9,714 nucleotides of DNA, taken from contig JANTHA010000069.1 of the NCBI GenBank assembly GCA_024762625.1, forward strand, positions 1 to 9,714, in the 5' to 3' direction. Both the position numbers and the translations under genes were made by a program. The notes below the pieces were generated by a model. That model was not told the origin of the DNA and made no database searches. It saw only the letters and a program-made list of their open reading frames with translations. The DNA comes from Thiotrichaceae bacterium (GTDB lineage: Bacteria > Pseudomonadota > Gammaproteobacteria > Thiotrichales > Thiotrichaceae). Of this stretch, positions 1 to 7,232 are shown piece by piece (position 1 is the stretch's first letter; every line of letters starts with the position of its first letter).

Positions 1-2
1 GG

Positions 3-326
3 ACCATCGCCTGGGAGCCGACCGATCGCGAGTTTATTGGCCGCAAGGCTCTGGAAAAAGAAAAATCCGCCGGTTCAAAATACAGTCTGGTGGGATTGGC
101 GCTTGAAGACAAAGGCGTATTGCGTTCACACCAGAAAGTTATAACAGAGCAGGGCGAGGGCGAGATTACCAGTGGTTCATTCTCACCGACGCTGGGCTAT
201 TCTATTGCGCTGGCGCGCATCCCTGTTGGTGCGGGTGAAACCTGTCAGGTGGAGATGCGTGGGAAAAAGCTGGCCGCCAGAATTGTCAAGCCGCCTTTTG
301 TCAGAAACGGCAAAGCGCTGGTTTAA
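3..326 (+). CDS. gcvT: Aminomethyltransferase (glycine cleavage T-protein), C-terminal part
   Basis: This is the last 107 codons of a gene that begins before the window; the reading frame is open from the first bases. T-protein transfers the one-carbon unit from the aminomethylated lipoyl arm of GcvH to tetrahydrofolate, releasing ammonia in the cytoplasm. The visible piece is the C-terminal beta-barrel domain of the family. It opens with an FIGRKAL segment and continues through [13 protein letters not shown] to a short ending, [12 protein letters not shown]. Catalytic and folate-binding residues lie mostly upstream and cannot be checked. It is followed after 66 bp by gcvH, the usual partner, which fixes the assignment. 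No frameshift is seen in the visible part. Confidence 0.93.
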   Translation, partial: TIAWEPTDREFIGRKALEKEKSAGSKYSLVGLALEDKGVLRSHQKVITEQGEGEITSGSFSPTLGYSIALARIPVGAGETCQVEMRGKKLAARIVKPPFVRNGKALV

Positions 327-337
327 TCGACTTGTTT

Positions 338-363
338 TTAGCAATCAACCTTAGCAATTAATG
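338..363 (+). repeat. Imperfect 13-bp direct repeat between gcvT and gcvH
   Basis: TTAGCAATCAACC (338-350) is followed immediately by TTAGCAATTAATG (351-363), with the first eight bases identical. It sits in the 66-bp gcvT-gcvH spacer, upstream of the gcvH ribosome binding site. It may be incidental. Confidence 0.35.
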
Positions 364-380
364 CAAATTATACATACATC

Positions 381-385
381 GAGGA
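381..385 (+). promoter_or_regulatory. Ribosome binding site of gcvH
   Basis: GAGGA lies 7 nt before the ATG at 393 and fixes that codon as the gcvH start. Confidence 0.75.
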
Positions 386-392
386 AAACACA

Positions 393-782
393 ATGAGCAA
401 TGAAAATCCGGATGATCTGAAATATACAAAATCCCACGAATGGGTGCGTGATAACGGCGACGGCACGGTTACGGTAGGCATTACCGACCATGCACAATCG
501 TTGCTGGGCGATGTCGTCTATGTGGAACTGCCCGAAGTCGATAATAGCTATACGGCGGAAGAGAGCTGTGGCGTGATTGAATCGGTAAAAGCCGCTTCGG
601 ATATGTATTGTCCCATGTCGGGCGAAATCACGGAAGTCAATGAGGAGCTGGATTCCGAGCCTGAATTGATCAATACCGCCCCTTATGGCGAAGGCTGGAT
701 TTTTAGCATGAAGCCTGACAATATGGCGGATCTTGATGATTTGCTGGATGCGGATGCCTATGCGCTAGAGTGCCAGGAATAA
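393..782 (+). CDS. gcvH: Glycine cleavage system H-protein
   Basis: GcvH is the soluble lipoyl carrier of the glycine cleavage complex. Its lipoyl-lysine arm receives aminomethyl from glycine at GcvP, presents it to GcvT, and is reoxidised by dihydrolipoamide dehydrogenase. The 129-residue length is normal for the family. The N-terminal KYTKSHEWV segment is typical. The lipoylation motif ESVKAASD is present, with the modified lysine at about residue 66. The later [10 protein letters not shown] and PYGEGWIF stretches are also family hallmarks. The ATG at 393 has a good GAGGA site 7 nt upstream. It lies between gcvT and gcvP, the standard partners. The protein is strongly acidic at its C-terminal end. 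Nothing is missing. Confidence 0.97.
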   Translation: MSNENPDDLKYTKSHEWVRDNGDGTVTVGITDHAQSLLGDVVYVELPEVDNSYTAEESCGVIESVKAASDMYCPMSGEITEVNEELDSEPELINTAPYGEGWIFSMKPDNMADLDDLLDADAYALECQE

Positions 783-879
783 GCCGGGTTTCAGCCAGAA
801 ATAAACAATACCAGTCTTTTCTATTTGTATTACTGAGTTGCAAAGGCGTGTTTTCATGTCTTTATTGTCAGATGTTAAT

Positions 880-925
880 CAGATATGTTGTTCAGATATG
901 TTGTTCAGATATGCTGTCCAGATAG
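880..925 (+). repeat. 13-bp tandem repeat in the gcvH-gcvP spacer
   Basis: The unit CAGATATGTTGTT occurs exactly at 880-892 and 893-905. A third copy, CAGATATGCTGTC (906-918), has two changes, and a broken fourth begins CAGATAG at 919. A degenerate CAGATGTTAAT (869-879) precedes the array. It occupies part of the 206-bp gap between gcvH and gcvP, which otherwise shows no ORF or clear RNA structure. Confidence 0.8.
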
Positions 926-988
926 CTTATTTAGAGAGACTGTTAAGAAATATTCTTTAGTTAAACTTCACCAGAAGTAGTTGCCTCC

Positions 989-3901
989 ATGAAAAATACT
1001 CCCCTGTCTGCGCTGATGCAGCGTGATGATTTTATGTCCCGTCATATAGGTCCGCAGGATAATGACCTTGAGCCCATGCTGGAGAGCATCGGCGTCACGA
1101 CGCTGGATGAGTTGATTGATAAAACCGTACCGGAAAGCATTCGTCTGCATGAGCCGCTTAAGCTGGATCACCCAGTTTCGGAAAGGGAAGCGCTTCGTGA
1201 ACTGCAAGCGATAGTGGCCCAAAACAAGATTAATCGCTCCTTTATCGGCATGGGCTATTACGATACCTTCACACCACCGGTGATTCAGCGCAATGTACTG
1301 GAAAACCCTGGCTGGTACACCGCTTATACGCCTTATCAACCTGAAATTTCACAGGGGCGACTCGAAGCCCTGCTTAATTTCCAGCAAATGGTTATGGACC
1401 TGACTGGTATGGATATGGCGAATGCGTCCTTACTGGATGAAGCAACCGCTGCGGCTGAGGCAATGGCGTTGTGCAAACGCTCTAATCGTTTAAAGACCAA
1501 CAAATTTTTTGTGGCGGAAGACGTGTTTCCACAAACGCTGGATGTGCTGAAAACACGCGCCGAGTATTTTGGTTTTGAGCTGATTGTAGGCGATCCATTG
1601 ACCGAGCTTGAACAACATGAGGTGTTTGGGGTATTGCTACAATATCCGGGGGTAACCGGCAATATTGACGATATTGAAACCGTGATTGACATAGCGCATC
1701 AACAAAAAGCGCTGGTTTGTGTCGCCGCAGATATTTTGGCGCTGGTGATGTTAAAAGCGCCGGGTGAAATGGGCGCTGATATAGTTTTTGGCAATACCCA
1801 GCGTTTCGGCGTGCCAATGGGGTTTGGCGGCCCTCACGCTGCTTATTTTACGGTGCGTGACAAATTAAAGCGCGCCATACCCGGCCGCGTGATAGGCGTT
1901 TCGATTGACCGCCGCGGCAATCAGGCGTTGCGCATGGCGATGCAGACGCGCGAGCAGCATATCCGACGTGAAAAAGCGACTTCGAATATTTGTACGGCGC
2001 AAGCGTTGCTCGCGAATATGGCGAGTTTTTATGCGGTCTATCATGGCGCGCAAGGCTTGAAAAAAATTGCGGGACGCATAAACCGCCTCACCAGTATTTT
2101 CGCGGCTGCAGTGCGCCAGAGCGATCTTGCCGATGGCGAATTCCTGGTGAATACCTCCTGGTTCGATACGCTCACCGTGGCGGTTGGCAAGCGGCAGGAC
2201 GAAATTTATCAGGCGGCGCTACAACAAGGTTTGAATCTGCGCAGGGTCGATGATGACAAGCTCGCCGTCAGTTTTGATGAAACAAAGACCGAAGCTGACC
2301 TCGAAACGCTGTTTGATCTGTTCTTTGGAGAGAATCATGGCTTTACAGTTGAGAAAATTGATGCGCAGATACTCAAGGGGCAATGTGACGCAGGCATTCC
2401 GCCCGCCTATGTGCGTAACAGCGCTTTTCTGAGTCATGAGGTATTCAATCGCTATCATACCGAGACAGAAATGATGCGTTACCTGAAACGACTGGAAAAC
2501 AAGGATTTGTCACTGGTTCATGCAATGATTCCATTAGGCTCATGCACCATGAAGCTCAATTCGGCTAGTGAGTTGACGCCAGTTAGTTGGCCGGAAATCT
2601 CATCCCTACACCCGTTTGCTCCGGCTGATCAAACGAAGGGCTATCAACAAATGACCGGAGAACTGGGGAAATGGCTGATTGAAGCGACCGGCTATGATGC
2701 GATCTCATTGCAGCCCAATTCCGGCGCGCAGGGTGAATACGCCGGTTTGTTGGCGATCAACCGCTACCATCAAAGCATCGGAGAAGCGCATCGCAATATC
2801 TGCCTGATCCCGACATCGGCGCATGGCACTAACCCGGCGTCTGCGGCAATGGCCAATATGAAAATCATTCTGGTCGATTGCGATGCAAACGGCAATATTG
2901 ATGTGGCCGATTTGCGCGAAAAGGCGCAAACGCATAAGGATGACCTGGCCTGCATTATGGTGACTTACCCATCAACCCATGGCGTCTTTGAAGAGGCGAT
3001 TGTTGAAGTCTGCGAGATTATCCATGAAAACGGCGGACAGGTTTATCTGGACGGCGCCAACATGAACGCGCAGGTCGGGCTGGCAAAGCCTGGATTATAT
3101 GGTTCTGATGTGTCGCATCTGAATCTGCATAAGACGTTTGCGATTCCACACGGCGGCGGCGGGCCTGGCGTCGGTCCGATCGGTGTGAAAAGCCATCTGG
3201 CACCGTTTTTGCCTGGGCATGTGATCAATGCAGATGGTTCTGAGGCGACTAACGCTCAGGATGGCGCATATGCTGTTTCGGCGGCGCCGTATGGCAGCGC
3301 GTCAATCTTGCCGGTGTCCTGGATGTACATGAAAATGCTGGGCGCTGAAGGCAATACGCTGGCGACCAAGGTGGCTATTCTTAACGCCAATTATGTGACA
3401 GAGCGTCTTGCTGAGTATTATCCGGTGCTTTATCGTGGCGGCAAAGGTTGTGTGGCGCATGAATGCATTATTGATATCCGTCCCATCAAGGAGAGTTCGG
3501 GCATTAGTGAAGAGGATATCGCCAAGCGACTCATGGACTACGGCTTCCATGCGCCCACCATGTCGTTTCCAGTAGCGGGAACCTTGATGATAGAACCCAC
3601 CGAGTCCGAGTCAAAATATGAACTGGATCGTTTCTGTGATGCGATGATCGCAATTCGCGAAGAAATCGCCCGGGTGCAGGAAGGCGAGTGGCCGCTGGAG
3701 GATAATCCACTGACCAACGCGCCGCATACGGTGCTGGATATCACGGAAACCTGGAACCATCCCTATCCACAGGAGATCGCCGTATTCCCCAAAGGCGTCA
3801 ATTCGACCGCCAAGTTCTGGCCCAGCGTCAACCGGGTGGATAATGTTTATGGCGACCGCAATCTGGTATGCTCCTGCCCATCAATAGATAGTTATCGCTA
3901 G
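989..3901 (+). CDS. gcvP: Glycine dehydrogenase (decarboxylating), P-protein
   Basis: P-protein is the PLP-dependent enzyme that decarboxylates glycine and transfers the remaining aminomethyl group to the lipoyl arm of GcvH. At 970 residues it is the fused single-chain form, slightly longer than the E. coli enzyme, rather than split GcvPA/GcvPB. The N-terminal half carries the RHIGP start, the [29 protein letters not shown] region and [12 protein letters not shown]. The C-terminal half holds the PLP site: HLNLHKTF with the Schiff-base lysine at about residue 715, followed by the glycine-rich [12 protein letters not shown] loop. The end [11 protein letters not shown] is typical. The start at 989 precedes the conserved RHIGP by 18 residues, which suits the family, but its ribosome binding site is weak (AGAAG near 973). 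The stop is 11 bp before dgkA. Confidence 0.98.
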   Translation: MKNTPLSALMQRDDFMSRHIGPQDNDLEPMLESIGVTTLDELIDKTVPESIRLHEPLKLDHPVSEREALRELQAIVAQNKINRSFIGMGYYDTFTPPVIQRNVLENPGWYTAYTPYQPEISQGRLEALLNFQQMVMDLTGMDMANASLLDEATAAAEAMALCKRSNRLKTNKFFVAEDVFPQTLDVLKTRAEYFGFELIVGDPLTELEQHEVFGVLLQYPGVTGNIDDIETVIDIAHQQKALVCVAADILALVMLKAPGEMGADIVFGNTQRFGVPMGFGGPHAAYFTVRDKLKRAIPGRVIGVSIDRRGNQALRMAMQTREQHIRREKATSNICTAQALLANMASFYAVYHGAQGLKKIAGRINRLTSIFAAAVRQSDLADGEFLVNTSWFDTLTVAVGKRQDEIYQAALQQGLNLRRVDDDKLAVSFDETKTEADLETLFDLFFGENHGFTVEKIDAQILKGQCDAGIPPAYVRNSAFLSHEVFNRYHTETEMMRYLKRLENKDLSLVHAMIPLGSCTMKLNSASELTPVSWPEISSLHPFAPADQTKGYQQMTGELGKWLIEATGYDAISLQPNSGAQGEYAGLLAINRYHQSIGEAHRNICLIPTSAHGTNPASAAMANMKIILVDCDANGNIDVADLREKAQTHKDDLACIMVTYPSTHGVFEEAIVEVCEIIHENGGQVYLDGANMNAQVGLAKPGLYGSDVSHLNLHKTFAIPHGGGGPGVGPIGVKSHLAPFLPGHVINADGSEATNAQDGAYAVSAAPYGSASILPVSWMYMKMLGAEGNTLATKVAILNANYVTERLAEYYPVLYRGGKGCVAHECIIDIRPIKESSGISEEDIAKRLMDYGFHAPTMSFPVAGTLMIEPTESESKYELDRFCDAMIAIREEIARVQEGEWPLEDNPLTNAPHTVLDITETWNHPYPQEIAVFPKGVNSTAKFWPSVNRVDNVYGDRNLVCSCPSIDSYR

Positions 3902-3912
3902 GGCGTTTCGTT

Positions 3913-4275
3913 ATGGCGGGTAGCGGCAATACCGGAGTCACGCGCTGGATTAAGGCGTTTCAATTTACCGTGCAGGGATTGAAAGCCGCGTACCGGCACG
4001 AAGAGGCGTTTCGTCAGGAAGTGTTTGTGCTGCTTGTCTCTACGCCGCTGGCGTTCTGGCTCGGAGAAACAAGCCTTGAAATAGCCTTGTTGATCGGCTC
4101 TGTCTTGCTGTTGCTGATCGTTGAACTGTTAAATTCGGCTATCGAAGCGGTAGTTGACCGCTTCGGCGGCGAAATGCATGAGTTATCCGGAAGAGCCAAG
4201 GATATGGGCTCCGCCGCCGTGTTTATCGCAATGATAAATACGGCGCTGGTCTGGTTATTGCTTGTTTTGTTTTAG
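3913..4275 (+). CDS. dgkA: Diacylglycerol kinase (DgkA family)
   Basis: DgkA is the small trimeric inner-membrane kinase that phosphorylates diacylglycerol with ATP to phosphatidic acid, recycling lipid left over from envelope glycan synthesis. The 120-residue length fits the family. Conserved EEAFRQE lies near residues 30-36. The signature IVELLNSAIEAVVDR (about 69-83) supplies E71, N74 and E78, matching the catalytic and metal-binding residues of the E. coli enzyme. HELSGRAKDMGSAAV follows at 89-103. Three hydrophobic segments are visible, at about 37-50, 55-73 and 99-119. The ATG lies 11 bp after the gcvP stop, without a strong ribosome binding site, so it is probably translated from the gcv transcript. 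The functional link to glycine cleavage is unclear. Confidence 0.96.
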   Translation: MAGSGNTGVTRWIKAFQFTVQGLKAAYRHEEAFRQEVFVLLVSTPLAFWLGETSLEIALLIGSVLLLLIVELLNSAIEAVVDRFGGEMHELSGRAKDMGSAAVFIAMINTALVWLLLVLF

Positions 4276-4296
4276 CGTTTTTAAGCGCAAAAAAAT

Positions 4297-4330
4297 TACA
4301 GAATGATGCGTTTCTGTATTTGTTGTTTTC
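4297..4330 (+). terminator. Possible weak terminator after dgkA
   Basis: TACAGAA (4297-4303) pairs with TTCTGTA (4312-4318) across an 8-nt loop and is followed by the T-rich run TTTGTTGTTTTC. The stem is AT-rich and the T run is broken by G residues, so termination may be partial. Its place 21 bp after the dgkA stop fits the end of the gcv-dgkA unit. Confidence 0.4.
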
Positions 4331-4438
4331 TTAAAACAGGGTGGGATGCCTTAGCCTCATTTACTCTCATTTGTTCTTGTTTTTCTTTCAATAATTTCAG
4401 TTCATGAAATGAGATAAACTCGCCTTTCTGTTGTTTAA

Positions 4439-4452
4439 TTGACCTATATCAA
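4439..4452 (+). promoter_or_regulatory. FNR/ANR-type box for ccoNOQP
   Basis: TTGAC-CTAT-ATCAA matches the FNR/ANR consensus TTGAT-N4-ATCAA at nine of ten defined bases; ANR sites often have C at the fifth position. If the box is centred at -41.5, the -10 element should fall near 4474-4479, where TTTGAT matches TATAAT at four of six bases. Transcription would then start near 4486 and give a leader of about 178 nt. FNR-family activation of ccoNOQP in low oxygen is established in several proteobacteria; its use here is inferred. Confidence 0.75.
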
Positions 4453-4473
4453 GGTTTTTATCTCTATTGCCAA

Positions 4474-4479
4474 TTTGAT
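4474..4479 (+). promoter_or_regulatory. Candidate -10 element of the ccoN promoter
   Basis: TTTGAT lies 21 bp downstream of the FNR-type box, the distance expected for a class II FNR-dependent promoter. It is only a four-of-six match to TATAAT and is supported mainly by position. Confidence 0.4.
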
Positions 4480-4501
4480 GAAAATTTATCTGAAGAATAG
4501 G

Positions 4502-4630
4502 ATGATAATAATTTCATTAAGTTCAATTTTGTTGTATTCTCGCGCCAGATTATTAGGAAATACTAATGTTGTTGCTGGTTACTTTGTGGGTATTCTCACC
4601 GGACTGGCGATTGTTGTTAATACTATTTGA
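4502..4630 (+). CDS. Possible 42-residue small membrane protein in ccoN leader
   Basis: I do not recognise this ORF. From ATG 4502 it would encode 42 residues: a hydrophobic MIIISLSSILLY start, a basic SRARLL turn, then a glycine-containing hydrophobic stretch ([17 protein letters not shown]), consistent with one or two short membrane segments. A GAAG at 4492-4495 is a weak ribosome binding site. The frame is open upstream to a TTG at 4439 and an ATG at 4478, but these lie in or before the predicted promoter, so 4502 is preferred. Small single-helix subunits such as CcoM are known in some cbb3 oxidases, and the NVVAG stretch is only loosely reminiscent. It could equally be chance coding in AT-rich leader DNA. 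It overlaps another small ORF in a different frame. Confidence 0.25.
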   Translation: MIIISLSSILLYSRARLLGNTNVVAGYFVGILTGLAIVVNTI

Positions 4631-4661
4631 AACTGAATCTGAAACGAAAGTAGAGGTCTGA
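4566..4661 (+). CDS. Possible 31-residue leader peptide upstream of ccoN
   Basis: This short ORF is not recognised. The ATG at 4566 has a well-placed AGGA at 4555-4558 (7 nt spacing), better than the overlapping 42-residue ORF. It encodes a hydrophobic leucine- and tryptophan-containing N-terminal part ([10 protein letters not shown], then RLLLILF) and an acidic tail ([10 protein letters not shown]). Its TGA ends at 4661, only 2 nt before the ccoN ATG, and it covers the ccoN ribosome binding site. Ribosomes finishing here could reinitiate at ccoN, which would suit translational coupling or a leader peptide. There is no evidence beyond layout, so chance is quite possible. Confidence 0.25.
   Translation: MLLLVTLWVFSPDWRLLLILFETESETKVEV
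4652..4656 (+). promoter_or_regulatory. Ribosome binding site of ccoN
   Basis: AGAGG is placed 7 nt before the ATG at 4664 and supports that start for ccoN. Confidence 0.7.
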
Positions 4662-4663
4662 AG

Positions 4664-6139
4664 ATGGCTAACAGTGCAGTGATGGGTAGCGCTACAGCAG
4701 GGACGAGTGTCTCAAGCGGCGCTATTGAACAATATAACTACGATATCGTAAAGAAGTTTGCCTTAATGGCGCTTTTCTGGGGGATCGCCGGCATGACGGC
4801 GGGCACCTATATCGCTTCGGAATTGGCATGGCCATTCCTGAACTTTGATATTGCCCAGATAACGTTTGGTCGCTTGCGACCATTGCATACCAGCGGCGTT
4901 ATTTTTGGATTTGGCGGCAACGCTTTGTTTGCTACTTCCTACTACATTGTGCAGCGCACCTGTCAGACGCGTTTGTGGGGAAGTGGACTGGCTAACTTTA
5001 CCTTCTGGGGCTGGAATGCCGCAATTGCTATCGCAGGCGTGGGTTACTTGCTAGGCATCACTCAGGGGCGTGAGTACGCAGAGCCTGAATGGTATGTGGA
5101 TCTGCTTATAACTGTCGTGTGGGTTGCTTATTTCCTTATTTATACCATGACACTGTTGAAGCGTAACCAGCCTCATATTTATGTGGCGAACTGGTTCTTT
5201 ATGTCATTTATTCTGGCTACGGCGCTATTACATATCTTTAATAACCTGGCTGTTCCTGTTAGCTTTTTAGGTATAAAGTCGTATAGCCTGTTCTCTGGTG
5301 CTCAGGATGCGATGACGCAATGGTGGTATGGTCATAATGCTGTTGGCTTTTTCTTGACAGCCGCTTTTCTAGGCATGATGTATTATTTCGTGCCCAAGCA
5401 GGCGGGTCGTCCAGTTTATTCCTATCGTTTGTCTATCATTCATTTCTGGGCGCTCAGCTTCATGTATATGTGGGTGGGTACGCATCACCTACACTGGACG
5501 GCAATCCCTGACTGGACTTCCACTTTGGCGGCTACCTTCTCCATTATGCTACTAATGCCTTCATGGGGCGGTATGATCAACGGCATCATGACCTTGTCAG
5601 GCGCATGGGACAAACTACGTTCTGATCCAATCATGATGTTCCTGATTACGTCATTGTCTTTCTACGGCATGTCAACCTTTGAAGGACCTATGATGTCGCT
5701 GAAAAGCGTAAACGCGTTATCCCATTACACAGACTGGACAGTTGGACACGTTCATTCCGGTGCGCTGGGCTGGGTTGCGATGGTTACCTTCGGTTCTTTC
5801 TATCATCTGATTCCCAAGCTGTGGAATACAACCATTTACAGCGTCAAACTGATTTATGTTCACTTCTTCCTGGCGACAATCGGCATCCTGCTTTATATCA
5901 CAGCACTATGGGTGTCAGGTATCGGTCAGGGCTTGATGCTTCGCGCATTTGATGAATATGGAAACCTGGCGTACAGCTTCATTGAAACAGTCGCCTTTAT
6001 GCATGGTCCTCTGGTTGCTCGCGCGGTAGCTGGCATATTCTTTGTTGCTGGCATCCTGCTCATGACCTATAACGTCTGGATGACTATAGCTAAGCGTGAA
6101 ACATTAAGAAGTACTGCAACGTCAGCGGCCAAGGCCTGA
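4664..6139 (+). CDS. ccoN: Cytochrome c oxidase cbb3-type, catalytic subunit I
   Basis: CcoN is the integral membrane core of cbb3 oxidase, which reduces O2 to water with high affinity and pumps protons. It binds low-spin heme b and the heme b3-CuB centre. The ligands are visible. H75 in RPLHTSG and H364 in GHVHSG would bind heme b, and H362 would bind heme b3. CuB ligands are H224 (YGHNAVGF) plus H274 and H275 (GTHHLHW). Y268, in [10 protein letters not shown], is in place for the histidine-tyrosine crosslink typical of C-family oxidases. E340 in STFEGP matches the conserved glutamate near the active site. The 491 residues are slightly longer than usual because of a polar, Ser/Ala/Gly-rich N-terminal extension of about 20 residues. 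Many hydrophobic helices (about twelve) are apparent. It heads the ccoNOQP operon. Confidence 0.98.
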   Translation: MANSAVMGSATAGTSVSSGAIEQYNYDIVKKFALMALFWGIAGMTAGTYIASELAWPFLNFDIAQITFGRLRPLHTSGVIFGFGGNALFATSYYIVQRTCQTRLWGSGLANFTFWGWNAAIAIAGVGYLLGITQGREYAEPEWYVDLLITVVWVAYFLIYTMTLLKRNQPHIYVANWFFMSFILATALLHIFNNLAVPVSFLGIKSYSLFSGAQDAMTQWWYGHNAVGFFLTAAFLGMMYYFVPKQAGRPVYSYRLSIIHFWALSFMYMWVGTHHLHWTAIPDWTSTLAATFSIMLLMPSWGGMINGIMTLSGAWDKLRSDPIMMFLITSLSFYGMSTFEGPMMSLKSVNALSHYTDWTVGHVHSGALGWVAMVTFGSFYHLIPKLWNTTIYSVKLIYVHFFLATIGILLYITALWVSGIGQGLMLRAFDEYGNLAYSFIETVAFMHGPLVARAVAGIFFVAGILLMTYNVWMTIAKRETLRSTATSAAKA

Positions 6140-6161
6140 TTGTAAGGCTGAATATTAGCTT

Positions 6162-6167
6162 GAGGAG
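6162..6167 (+). promoter_or_regulatory. Ribosome binding site of ccoO
   Basis: GAGGAG ends 9 nt before the ATG at 6177 and 12 nt before a second, in-frame ATG at 6180. The spacing favours 6177, but the two starts differ by only one residue. Confidence 0.75.
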
Positions 6168-6176
6168 ATTAATGTT

Positions 6177-6932
6177 ATGATGAAACATGAAAGTATAGAA
6201 ACTAATGCGGCCTTGCTGATAATTTTTACGCTGGTGGCGATTAGTATCGGTGGTCTGGTTGAAGTTGTTCCTTTGTTCTATATTGAAGGAACCGTGGAAG
6301 ATGTTAAAAATGCGGATGGTAAGGATGCAGTTCGTCCTTACACGCCGCTGGAACAGCTGGGACGCGATATTTACACCCGTGAAGGTTGTTATTTATGTCA
6401 CTCGCAAATGATCCGTCCCTTCCGCGATGAAGCATTGCGCTATGGCCATTATTCACTGGCGGCTGAATCCCAGTACGACCATCCGTTCCAGTGGGGCTCC
6501 AAACGCACCGGACCTGATCTGGCTCGCGTAGGCGGTAAATACTCAAGCGCATGGCATGTGAAGCACTTGACCGCTCCGCGTTCTGTTGTGCCGGAATCTA
6601 TTATGCCTAACTATCCCTGGTTGAATGAAAATGACCTGGATACAGGCGATATAGCTGCCAAAATGGCAACCTTGAAAGCGGTAGGCGTTCCCTATTCATT
6701 AACTAAAATTGAATATGACGCCAATGTGGAAAAATTTGGCGAGAGCGTCGCCAAAAAGCTTGATATCAATATGGCTGAGAAGAATCTGATGGAGCAAGCA
6801 AAACTAGGCAACTACGATGGTAATCCGGATAAATTAAGTGAAATGGATGCCCTGGTGGCCTATCTACAAGTGCTTGGAACCATGGTTGATTTCAGTAAGC
6901 ATGATGAAGCTGAATTTGTTAAGTTCCGTTAA
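6177..6932 (+). CDS. ccoO: Cytochrome c oxidase cbb3-type, monoheme subunit II
   Basis: CcoO is the membrane-anchored monoheme cytochrome c of cbb3 oxidase. It passes electrons from CcoP to the heme b of CcoN on the periplasmic side. The protein has 251 residues, with one N-terminal anchor helix at about 12-34. A single heme site CYLCH follows at 71-75 within [15 protein letters not shown], a family hallmark. The likely axial methionine is M143 in [26 protein letters not shown] (108-123) is also characteristic. The C-terminal part contains a charged linker and [16 protein letters not shown]. It lies 37 bp after ccoN and is followed after 63 bp by ccoQ. No key residue is missing. Confidence 0.98.
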   Translation: MMKHESIETNAALLIIFTLVAISIGGLVEVVPLFYIEGTVEDVKNADGKDAVRPYTPLEQLGRDIYTREGCYLCHSQMIRPFRDEALRYGHYSLAAESQYDHPFQWGSKRTGPDLARVGGKYSSAWHVKHLTAPRSVVPESIMPNYPWLNENDLDTGDIAAKMATLKAVGVPYSLTKIEYDANVEKFGESVAKKLDINMAEKNLMEQAKLGNYDGNPDKLSEMDALVAYLQVLGTMVDFSKHDEAEFVKFR

Positions 6933-6943
6933 TAGCGGGTCTA

Positions 6944-6971
6944 GCCGGTTCTTTTTTAGAAAAGCGCCGGT
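6944..6971 (+). other. Intercistronic stem-loop between ccoO and ccoQ
   Basis: CCGGTTCTTTT (6945-6955) pairs with AAAAGCGCCGG (6960-6970) around the tetraloop TTAG, with one T-C mismatch and one G-U pair; an outer G-U pair (6944/6971) is possible. No T run follows, so it is not a normal terminator. In this position it could protect or process the mRNA and adjust the ratio of ccoNO to ccoQP. Confidence 0.55.
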
Positions 6972-6978
6972 GCTTAAC

Positions 6979-6983
6979 AGGAG
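6979..6983 (+). promoter_or_regulatory. Ribosome binding site of ccoQ
   Basis: AGGAG lies 12 nt before the ATG at 6996. This spacing is somewhat long, but no nearer start is available in the frame. Confidence 0.55.
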
Positions 6984-6995
6984 TTAATTAGAGAA

Positions 6996-7229
6996 ATGAA
7001 TGATATATTTGAATGGTTCATGGTGATGGCGAATAACAAGGCAGTCACACTGATCATATTTGTTGTTACCTTTCTAGCCATTATTTTCTATGTGTACGGT
7101 AGCAAGAAACGCAGCGCACGCTTAGAAGAATATCGCAATATTCCATTTCTTGATGATGAACAACAGAGTTCACCCAGCCACCCAGAAGGAAAGTCGGGCG
7201 AACCCTCCCATAAAAAAGGTGAGAAATAA
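6996..7229 (+). CDS. ccoQ: Cytochrome c oxidase cbb3-type, small subunit CcoQ
   Basis: CcoQ is the small single-helix subunit of cbb3 oxidase, thought to stabilise the complex and the association of CcoP with CcoNO. The 77 residues contain one membrane helix at about 16-34 (KAVTLIIFVVTFLAIIFYVY), followed by a basic GSKKRSARLEEY cytoplasmic segment and the NIPFLDDE motif common in the family. The tail beyond that (about 56-77) is rich in Ser, Pro, His, Lys and Glu. It makes the protein somewhat longer than many CcoQ proteins, which are often near 50-60 residues. The assignment rests on the helix, the PFLDDE end and its place between ccoO and ccoP. The stop is 3 nt before the ccoP start, so translation is probably coupled. 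Confidence 0.93.
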   Translation: MNDIFEWFMVMANNKAVTLIIFVVTFLAIIFYVYGSKKRSARLEEYRNIPFLDDEQQSSPSHPEGKSGEPSHKKGEK

Positions 7230-7232
7230 GTT

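Larger units (their letters stand above)
4276..4663. other. AT-rich intergenic control region before ccoN (388 bp)
   Basis: This stretch separates the gcv-dgkA unit from the ccoNOQP operon and is clearly more AT-rich than the genes on either side. It holds a weak stem-loop after dgkA, a small inverted repeat ATTTCA-N5-TGAAAT (4394-4410), an FNR/ANR-type box (4439-4452), a possible -10 element near 4474-4479, two short overlapping ORFs and the ccoN ribosome binding site. I see no recognisable riboswitch or structured RNA family. Confidence 0.7.

Noticed and set aside
945..957. AAGAA-N3-TTCTT inverted repeat before gcvP
   Set aside because: The arms are short and AT-rich, so this is likely by chance; no known operator matches it.
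783..988. A glycine riboswitch or other structured RNA before gcvP
   Set aside because: I could not find the conserved paired core of a glycine aptamer; the spacer shows only the tandem repeat and AT-rich sequence. Such an element would more usually lie upstream of gcvT, outside the window.
968..3744. Many antisense and alternate-frame ORFs over gcvP, including a 123-codon one
   Set aside because: They overlap a fully convincing gcvP, have no recognisable protein features and are typical shadows of a long codon-biased gene.
4394..4410. ATTTCA-N5-TGAAAT inverted repeat upstream of the FNR box
   Set aside because: Six-base AT-rich arms are expected by chance in this composition, and no regulator is suggested.
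4439..4477. Upstream extension of the small leader ORF to TTG 4439 or ATG 4478
   Set aside because: The TTG is part of the FNR-type box and both starts lie before the predicted transcription start, so translation from them is unlikely.
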